A stretch of 18,130 nucleotides of DNA from NCBI GenBank assembly GCA_964432975.1, contig CAYSPS010000019.1, positions 1-18,130 on the forward strand. The letters run 5' to 3'. Positions 13,365 to 18,130 of this stretch are shown here, piece by piece (the first letter of the stretch is position 1; the number at the start of each line of letters is the position of its first letter). The notes beneath the pieces are model-generated. The model saw only the letters and a program-made list of their open reading frames with translations. It was not told where the DNA came from and searched no databases. The stretch is from CAYSPS01 sp964432975. Its GTDB lineage: Bacteria; Babelota; Babeliae; Babelales; UBA12409. Position numbers and translations under genes: made by a program.

Positions 13365-13823
13365 TTAGAGCTGATTTCTAAAATATGTGGTGATTGCTTC
13401 AGCGACAGGTTGAACTTTTGCGTGAATATATTTTTTGGTTTCGCAGTCTATATATCGCTGTATATTTGTTGCTGCCAAGTGAAGACATGTTGCGGCACAA
13501 AAACCATAAAGAGCGCCTTGTGCAATGCGCTTGAACCAAGTACCAGTCTTTTTTGCCAATAAATTGGCCCCTGCGCCAAGAGCTACAGATACACCAAGTA
13601 TAGCGAGTGGATGCTTGACCATGAATTGCGAACCAACAGATATTGCATGAATGGCGATATCTGCATGAGATTGGCTTGGAACTTGGGTTGTTACAGGTGC
13701 TTCAACGTGTGCGAATGAAATATATTGATTATCACCATAGTAAGCGTATAATGACGTGCTTACTATGTATGAGATTGAAATGATCAAACAAATAGTTTTA
13801 AATATTTTCACAGCTAACCCCAT
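13365..13823 (-). CDS. Exported or membrane protein, unknown
   Basis: The 152-residue product starts with a signal-like segment (IFKTICLIISISYIVSTSLYA, about 7-27) and has two further hydrophobic stretches, about 68-89 (MVKHPLAILGVSVALGAGANLL) and 98-117 (IAQGALYGFCAATCLHLAAT). This looks like a small helical-hairpin membrane protein with a soluble linker. I recognise no family. ATG 13823 has no clear Shine-Dalgarno, whereas GTG 13811 gives a more typical VKIFKT start with GGGG six bases upstream. A good promoter lies at 13870-13842. Confidence 0.65.
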   Translation of the reverse strand: MGLAVKIFKTICLIISISYIVSTSLYAYYGDNQYISFAHVEAPVTTQVPSQSHADIAIHAISVGSQFMVKHPLAILGVSVALGAGANLLAKKTGTWFKRIAQGALYGFCAATCLHLAATNIQRYIDCETKKYIHAKVQPVAEAITTYFRNQL

Positions 13824-13841
13824 AATTTATAAATAATACTC

Positions 13842-13870
13842 AGCATAAGATAATTTTGCATATTTGGCAA
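13842..13870 (-). promoter_or_regulatory. Promoter of the 13365-13823 membrane protein
   Basis: The minus strand has TTGCCA (13870-13865), a 17-bp spacer and TATGCT (13847-13842). The start would be near 13835, leaving a very short leader before ATG 13823, or about 24 bases before GTG 13811. Confidence 0.45.
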
Positions 13871-13873
13871 ATA

Positions 13874-13903
13874 TTGATAATTTAAAAAGATGTTTTTTAT
13901 AAT
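13874..13903 (+). promoter_or_regulatory. Promoter of the 13935-14438 exported protein
   Basis: TTGATA (13874-13879), an 18-bp spacer and a perfect TATAAT (13898-13903). The start would be near 13910, giving a 25-base leader with AGGAGG. It is back-to-back with the divergent promoter at 13842-13870. Confidence 0.6.
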
Positions 13904-13934
13904 AAAGATGTGCTCGTTGAAAACAGGAGGGGAA

Positions 13935-14438
13935 ATGAGAGGGGTAATGTTCTTTTGTGGGTGCTTTTTTGTGTTAGGTGTACAAGCTAATATTCAATTT
14001 GGTTCAACGGTTGCATCTATGGATCAAGCGTCATTATTGCCGCGATATGGATGGTTTCCATTGACGGAAGTTGCGCGACATAATTCGCCATGGCGGCCGC
14101 AAGAACTTGTTTCCTTAATTAGTAATTATGAAAGTCGTAATGGTACTGTTGGTCTTATTGCGGCACGCCATCCACAACTTGGGACCATAACGGTGGTTCA
14201 TGGTATTCCTTTGCCGCTTGAGCTGCAGGAAAAGCGTATAGCCGCTAATTCACAGGATATTCCATTGGTATTTATAAATGCAGCTGCTGCGTCCAGTGCG
14301 CACCAGGTTGGGCGATTTAAAGTTGAGACGTTGCCGGTGCCGACGAAACAGATGTTTGTGTCAAATGTGCCGCCAGCAGATATTTGGATTGCAAGAACGC
14401 CTATATCTGCGCGTTTTTTTAAATATTTAATGCAGTAA
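13935..14438 (+). CDS. Exported protein, unknown
   Basis: The product has 167 residues, with a signal peptide at about 1-18 (GVMFFCGCFFVLGVQA, cut before Asn-Ile). The mature part is soluble, of mixed strand pattern, with short motifs (YGWFPLTEVARHNSPW, ARHPQLGTITVVHGIPLP) I cannot assign. An upstream ATG at 13890 is rejected because ATG 13935 has a perfect AGGAGG four bases before it (13925-13930), and the well-formed promoter suggests solid expression. It ends three bases before the convergent gene at 14442. Confidence 0.75.
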   Translation: MRGVMFFCGCFFVLGVQANIQFGSTVASMDQASLLPRYGWFPLTEVARHNSPWRPQELVSLISNYESRNGTVGLIAARHPQLGTITVVHGIPLPLELQEKRIAANSQDIPLVFINAAAASSAHQVGRFKVETLPVPTKQMFVSNVPPADIWIARTPISARFFKYLMQ

Positions 14439-14441
14439 TTC

Positions 14442-15125
14442 TTATGTCGCAACAATCGCTTCACGCAATTGGTTTTCAGTTTTGCTTTGCATGCGTACTG
14501 GCGCGAAAAATTGTTTGACATTAAGAAGGTACAGTGAGTTTTTGATGCGATCAAGTCCGCGCCGCGCATAAATCGGTGGCAAAACGAGGTTCGGCAAATT
14601 TGTTGTTGGTGTTGCGCCTAGTGGCACATGCACGTTTTTAGGTTTTGCGATAATAATGATCGAATGTAGTGGCGCTGCCTGATCCGTTGGTAGATCCGTC
14701 TGTAAAACTTTCCAGTAACGCAATTTTGTTTCAGGGTCTTTGTAACGTTGAATATGATATGCAGTCGCTTGTTGTGGGCGCGTGATGTGCCAGTGATCTA
14801 TAGTAAATGTTTCTGGATAAAAAACAGGACGCACATATGGTGTTACTAAAAGCATAAATTGTTCAATTTGTGTGGTGCGCGGAAATGTTAAGACGCCCAT
14901 GTTGTCTGAATGAGAAAAGTAACCATTGTACAGTGCATAGATGCCAGAAACAACCGGCTGATAAAATGTATTTTTCATAAGCTGTTTTGGCATGTTTGTG
15001 TAATTGGGCGGTTCATCTTGAAGTCGTTGCTCATCTGGATATTCACGAATGAGTAATGTAATCGTGTAATGTTGTGCAGATAAAGTGATTATCCAGAAAA
15101 AGACCAACGCCACCGATCGTTTCAT
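14442..15125 (-). CDS. Exported protein, unknown
   Basis: The 227-residue product has a signal peptide (KRSVALVFFWIITLSAQ, residues 2-18) and a soluble, Pro- and Tyr-rich remainder. Stretches such as SIIIIAKPKNVHVPLGATP and NLPNLVLPPIYARRGL (about 155-190) look like surface beta-structure. No family is recognised. ATG 15125 follows GAGGGG by six to seven bases. It converges on the previous exported gene. Both proteins would pass signal peptidase, and the trio with 13365-13823 may form an envelope or host-contact set, though only proximity suggests it. Confidence 0.75.
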   Translation of the reverse strand: MKRSVALVFFWIITLSAQHYTITLLIREYPDEQRLQDEPPNYTNMPKQLMKNTFYQPVVSGIYALYNGYFSHSDNMGVLTFPRTTQIEQFMLLVTPYVRPVFYPETFTIDHWHITRPQQATAYHIQRYKDPETKLRYWKVLQTDLPTDQAAPLHSIIIIAKPKNVHVPLGATPTTNLPNLVLPPIYARRGLDRIKNSLYLLNVKQFFAPVRMQSKTENQLREAIVAT

Positions 15126-15176
15126 CGCAATCCCCTCTTTTTCCTACGCGTTCGGTCATTCAAATTTTTATTTCTC

Positions 15177-15185
15177 TGTTATACT
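15177..15185 (+). promoter_or_regulatory. Extended -10 promoter upstream of rsmG
   Basis: TGT-TATACT is an extended -10 box. No good -35 is seen (CATTCA at about 15157-15162). It would start near 15192, about 35 bases before the rsmG ATG, and could drive the downstream run through gatA. Confidence 0.4.
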
Positions 15186-15226
15186 ATCACTGCATGTCGC
15201 TGAAACACTAGAGTTTGGAAAACAAA

Positions 15227-15886
15227 ATGACGCATATCAGCACAGAGAGCTTGTGGCGGGTTTTGGTCAAACGGTATCAACTAACCGTGGCGCAGGAACG
15301 GCAGTTTCGCGCTTATGCACAGGAACTTTTACAGTGGAACCAGCGCATGAATCTAACGGGTTACACGCATATACATGAGATTGTTGAGCAACATTTTAAC
15401 GATTCCCTTGAGTTGAGCTTAAATCTTGCGTTGATGCGCTATGAAAATTTATGTGATGTAGGTACTGGGGCCGGGTTGCCAGGTATTGCGCTCAAAATAA
15501 AATTTCCTCATCTTCACGTAGTTCTCATTGAAGTGAATAAAAAAAAGATTTCTTTTTTAGAGCATATTATTGGCATGCTTGCACTTGAACAAATAGAGAT
15601 TTGTCCGCTTGATTGGCGCACATTTTTACGGACAACGCATTTTTCGATAGATCTTTTTTGTTCACGCGCAGCTATTGATCCAGAAGAATTGGTGCGCATG
15701 TTTAAGCCATCATGTCATTATAGGGATGCGTACCTTGTGTACTGGGCTGCATCGGCATGGCAGGCACCCAAACACGTGCTGCCATTTGTGCAACATGAAT
15801 ACCAGTATTATATCGCAGGCAAAAAGCGGCGACTGGTTGTTTTTGGCAAGAGTGAAACAGAAGATACAAAAGTTCGTTTAGATTGA
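15227..15886 (+). CDS. rsmG: 16S rRNA (guanine-527-N7) methyltransferase RsmG
   Basis: RsmG methylates G527 of 16S rRNA using S-adenosylmethionine. It has 219 residues. NLTGY at 42-46 is the family signature, followed by the SAM-binding DVGTGAGLPGIALKI (77-91) and motif II LIEVNKKKISFLE (100-112). CSRAAID (about 145-151) is the usual substrate loop. The frame can begin at a TTG at 15215, but ATG 15227 follows GGAAAAC and gives a standard N-terminus. The next gene starts 10 bases after the stop, so they are likely co-transcribed. Confidence 0.94.
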   Translation: MTHISTESLWRVLVKRYQLTVAQERQFRAYAQELLQWNQRMNLTGYTHIHEIVEQHFNDSLELSLNLALMRYENLCDVGTGAGLPGIALKIKFPHLHVVLIEVNKKKISFLEHIIGMLALEQIEICPLDWRTFLRTTHFSIDLFCSRAAIDPEELVRMFKPSCHYRDAYLVYWAASAWQAPKHVLPFVQHEYQYYIAGKKRRLVVFGKSETEDTKVRLD

Positions 15887-15896
15887 GGCGTTTGTT

Positions 15897-16486
15897 ATGC
15901 GCAAAAATGTTGTGTTCAGTTACATCGATGGTTTGCGTGACAAAGTGCATGGCGAAAGTTATCAAAAAATTTTGCAATACTTTATTCCAGAATTTATCAC
16001 CGCACTGGTTTTGTATTCGGCATTAACATTGCTGGATGCGTTTTTTATTGCTGATTTGAAGTCTACAACAGCGTATGCCACGGTTGGCATGGCAAACAAT
16101 ATTTTGCATTTTCTTACTAAAATTGCTGAGGCCATGGCTGTGAGCATTACGATTATGAGTGGACAGTATAATGGCGCTGGTCAGTTTAAAGAAGCTGGGA
16201 GAGCATTTGTTGATGCTTTTTGGGTTATTTGTTTTGTTGGAAGTTTATTTGCTGGTTCGTTGTATTTTGGCGCATATTACATTTATCAATTTATGGGGGT
16301 TACGCCGAAAATGATCGAACTTGGTATTCCCTATATGCAAATACGTGCAATTAGTATTTTGTTTATGTTTTTATATTTTGCATGTATATCATTATTGCGC
16401 GCGTTTAAAAACACTAAAACGCCAATGCAGATATTTTTCGTTGGTGGTGTGTTATTTGTTGCATTTGATTATCTCTTAATTTTTGG
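15897..16486 (+). CDS. MATE-family efflux transporter, 5' part (before gap)
   Basis: This cation-coupled drug or metabolite exporter belongs to the MATE/MOP family. The first 196 residues hold about six membrane helices with the TLLDAFFIAD and MANNILHFLTKIAEAM segments of the family N-half. The frame runs into the ten-N gap at 16487-16496. GAGG lies eight bases before the ATG at 15897. The 3' half continues from about 16592, so the full gene spans 15897-17389 with an unknown amount missing. Confidence 0.85.
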
Positions 16487-16496
16487 NNNNNNNNNN
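16487..16496. other. Assembly gap (10 N)
   Basis: Ten undetermined bases lie inside the MATE gene. The true gap size may differ. Confidence 0.98.
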
Positions 16497-16498
16497 AA

Positions 16499-16591
16499 AT
16501 GGGTGACGCCAGAAAAAGCATGGAAATTGACGTTATTCCCTCAGGTTCGATTGCTCTTGATTTAGCTCTTGGTGTTGGTGGTTTTCCAAAG
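16499..16591 (+). other. RecA-like coding fragment, probable assembly chimera
   Basis: The 31 codons after the gap read MGDARKSMEIDVIPSGSIAL, followed by DLALGVGGFPK. This is the conserved RecA segment just upstream of its Walker A motif (known form: ...GDA...VIPSGSIALDLALGVGG(F/L)P(K/R)G...). In RecA the next residue is Gly-Arg; here the frame instead enters LGLLGSAYAT, a typical MATE stretch. No MATE protein has this segment. The shared GGFPK codons (16577-16591) at the switch point suggest an assembler joined two genes there. Confidence 0.85.
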
Positions 16592-17389
16592 TTGGGACTT
16601 CTTGGTTCAGCATATGCAACGCTCATTCAATATAGTTTTATGCTTGTGCTTGCGCTGGCATATATTTTTTTAAATCGCACATATCAACAGTATGGAATTA
16701 CATTGTTTACCACAATATCTGATTGGTCATATGTGCGACGTGTGCTGAGTTTGAGTTGGCCAATTGTTATTGATAAGGCAACTCTGGCAGCTGCTCTTAT
16801 TTGGCTTGCCAAAATGATCGCGCCAATGGGCAAATATGCTATGGCGACATATACCGTTGTGTTGTCTTTGGAGCGAGTTGCCTTTTTGCCTGCCATTGCC
16901 TTTGCGCAGATTATTACATTTTTAGTCAGCAATGATTTTGGTAAAAAAAATTGGGCAGCTATTGCTGCTAATATTAAAAAAGTGATTTTTTTGGCATCGG
17001 TAATGGTTTTTGCGTTACTTGTCCTTTTTTCTATTAAACCGGCAGTTTTTATTAGTTTGTTTGATCAAAAACATAAATTTAGCGCATTTGCATCAAGCGC
17101 TTTTCCGCTCGTAAGCATTTTTGTATTTTTTGATCTTTTACAGTTAATTTTTTCGGGCGCATTGCGCGGTGCGGGCGATGTGCGTGTTGTTATGTGGACG
17201 CGCCTTTTTGCGTGCGTTGGTGTATTTTGTCCTCTGTCATATTTATTGACGCAATTACCGATTGCTGACCAGGTACTGAAATTTGTTTTGATTTATGCTA
17301 CATTTTACATAGCGAGTGGTGTTATGAGCCTCGTGTATATCAAGCGGTTTCGCAGTGGACAGTGGTCGCATCAAGAAATAGGTTCTTAA
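16592..17389 (+). CDS. MATE-family efflux transporter, 3' part (after gap)
   Basis: From LGLLGSAYATLIQYSFML onward the product is a MATE C-half with about six membrane helices, including LSWPIVIDKA, YTVVLSLERVAFLPAIAFAQ and FSGALRGAGDVR, the last being the family's conserved loop. It ends at TAA 17387-17389, one base before gatC. The frame differs from the 5' part, which is not informative because the gap length is unknown. It is not shown to be interrupted in the organism. Confidence 0.85.
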   Translation: MGLLGSAYATLIQYSFMLVLALAYIFLNRTYQQYGITLFTTISDWSYVRRVLSLSWPIVIDKATLAAALIWLAKMIAPMGKYAMATYTVVLSLERVAFLPAIAFAQIITFLVSNDFGKKNWAAIAANIKKVIFLASVMVFALLVLFSIKPAVFISLFDQKHKFSAFASSAFPLVSIFVFFDLLQLIFSGALRGAGDVRVVMWTRLFACVGVFCPLSYLLTQLPIADQVLKFVLIYATFYIASGVMSLVYIKRFRSGQWSHQEIGS

Positions 17390-17390
17390 T

Positions 17391-17663
17391 ATGTCAATTA
17401 CGCGCGAAGAAATAAAAAAATTGGCCAAATTATCACAAATCGATGTTGCGGATGATGAAATTGAGTGTTTGCGTGAGCATGTGCAAAATGTGCTTGCTTA
17501 CGCTGAGCGTGTAGGTCAAATCGCGCGCGACGTGCCTGAGGAGCAGGTGCGCCAGCGCAATGTTTTGCGTGATGACGTTGCGCAACCGACTAGCGCGCAG
17601 CCTCTTATGCAACAAGCGCCGGAAAAAGCAGAAAATTTTTTTGTTGTTCCCAAAATAATTTAA
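17391..17663 (+). CDS. gatC: Aspartyl/glutamyl-tRNA amidotransferase subunit C
   Basis: GatC clamps GatA to GatB in the transamidase that makes Gln-tRNA(Gln) and/or Asn-tRNA(Asn) from the Glu/Asp forms. It has 90 residues. The N-terminal ITREEIKKLAKLSQIDVADDEI helix and the C-terminal NVLRDDVAQPT, with ENFFVVPKII at the end, are clear family features. The start follows the MATE stop with one base between, and gatA begins six bases after its stop. Confidence 0.95.
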   Translation: MSITREEIKKLAKLSQIDVADDEIECLREHVQNVLAYAERVGQIARDVPEEQVRQRNVLRDDVAQPTSAQPLMQQAPEKAENFFVVPKII

Positions 17664-17669
17664 GTTTTT

Positions 17670-18130
17670 ATGAAACTACATGCCTTTGCTACAATTTATG
17701 AACTGTTAGATTTACTGAAGCAACAAAAAGTTGCATCGCATGAGGTGCTTCAATTTTTTAGACAACGTTTCGCGACACACGATAAAAAACTTGGAACTGC
17801 ACTAGAAATTTTTGATGAAGAGTCGATCTTGTCTGCCGCAACAAAATCAGGATTATTGAGCGGCATTCCCGTGCTTGTCAAAGATAATATTGCGCAGAAA
17901 AATCGTCATCTTACGTGTGCTTCAAAAATTTTACAAGGTTTTGTAAGTCCATATGATGCTACTGCTATTGAGCGGTTGAAGCGCTCTGGAGCATTCTTAA
18001 TTGGGCGTGGCAATATGGATGAATTTGCCATGGGTTCATCAAATGAATATTCAGCTTACTTGAAGTGTGCTAATCCGTGGGACATAAGTCGCGTTCCTGG
18101 TGGTTCTAGTGGCGGGCCCGTGGCTGCTGT
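17670..18130 (+). CDS. gatA: Glutamyl-tRNA(Gln) amidotransferase subunit A, 5' part (runs off the window)
   Basis: GatA is the amidase that releases ammonia from glutamine for GatB. Only the first 153 codons are present. Lys71 in PVLVKDN and cis-Ser146 in the PGGSSGG motif (143-149) are two of the Ser-cisSer-Lys triad; the nucleophile Ser lies beyond the end. GRGNMDEFAMGSSNEYSAY (112-130) is diagnostic of GatA. The motif continues PVAAV where SAAAV is commoner. ATG 17670 has no obvious Shine-Dalgarno, so translation may be coupled to gatC. Confidence 0.94.
   Translation, partial: MKLHAFATIYELLDLLKQQKVASHEVLQFFRQRFATHDKKLGTALEIFDEESILSAATKSGLLSGIPVLVKDNIAQKNRHLTCASKILQGFVSPYDATAIERLKRSGAFLIGRGNMDEFAMGSSNEYSAYLKCANPWDISRVPGGSSGGPVAA

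Noticed and set aside
16540..16556. tRNA T-loop-like GGTTCGA
   Set aside because: It is inside the RecA-like coding fragment, with no acceptor or anticodon stems around it.
1..18130. CRISPR arrays, rRNA or tRNA genes
   Set aside because: No regularly spaced repeats, no conserved rRNA stretches and no cloverleaf-like sequences were found on reading both strands.

Overview
The window comes from a bacterial chromosome, most likely a draft or metagenome assembly because it contains a run of ten Ns. AT-rich third codon positions, many short secreted proteins of no recognisable family, dense core genes on both strands and several gene relics suggest a host-associated or otherwise unusual lineage, for example Dependentiae/TM6 or a CPR-like group. 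That placement is an inference from gene style and not a proof.

Region 1 (1-2341) is accessory DNA. It holds a truncated PAF-acetylhydrolase-like start, an IS200-type single-gene transposon with hairpins and a 12-bp inverted repeat, and a translationally coupled cassette of a DUF5674-type protein, a small helical protein and an XRE-type DNA-binding protein. A decayed second copy of part of this cassette follows. Region 2 (2342-4983) has a nitrilase-superfamily amidase overlapping a membrane-anchored short-chain dehydrogenase, then a headless ABC-ATPase 3' fragment, then a free-standing AlaX alanyl-tRNA editing protein.

Region 3 (5054-10437) is housekeeping: a small secreted protein, peptide deformylase (minus), a NUDIX hydrolase, a MazG-like pyrophosphohydrolase and signal peptidase I (both minus), an ASCH/DUF3850 protein whose 3' end is built from palindromic DNA, a CrcB/Fluc fluoride channel, RuvA and a GT4 glycosyltransferase. 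Region 4 (10536-15125) has MurA, a stand-alone AtpG converging on murA, a YacP-like NYN nuclease, and three neighbouring exported or membrane proteins of unknown function, two of them driven by well-formed divergent promoters. Region 5 (15227-18130) is a tight rsmG - MATE transporter - gatC - gatA run, cut by the window end inside gatA.

Two observations matter most. First, the 31 codons just after the N gap in the MATE gene read as RecA, so this is very probably a misassembled join. Second, the last 37 codons of the ASCH gene are made of nested inverted repeats, like an in-frame palindromic element. The DUF5674/helical/XRE cassette with its decayed duplicate is the best candidate for a little-described system, possibly toxin-antitoxin-like. 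No tRNA, rRNA or CRISPR array was seen, and no gene-free stretch exceeds about 300 bases. The longest, 2098-2341, holds the decayed cassette copy.
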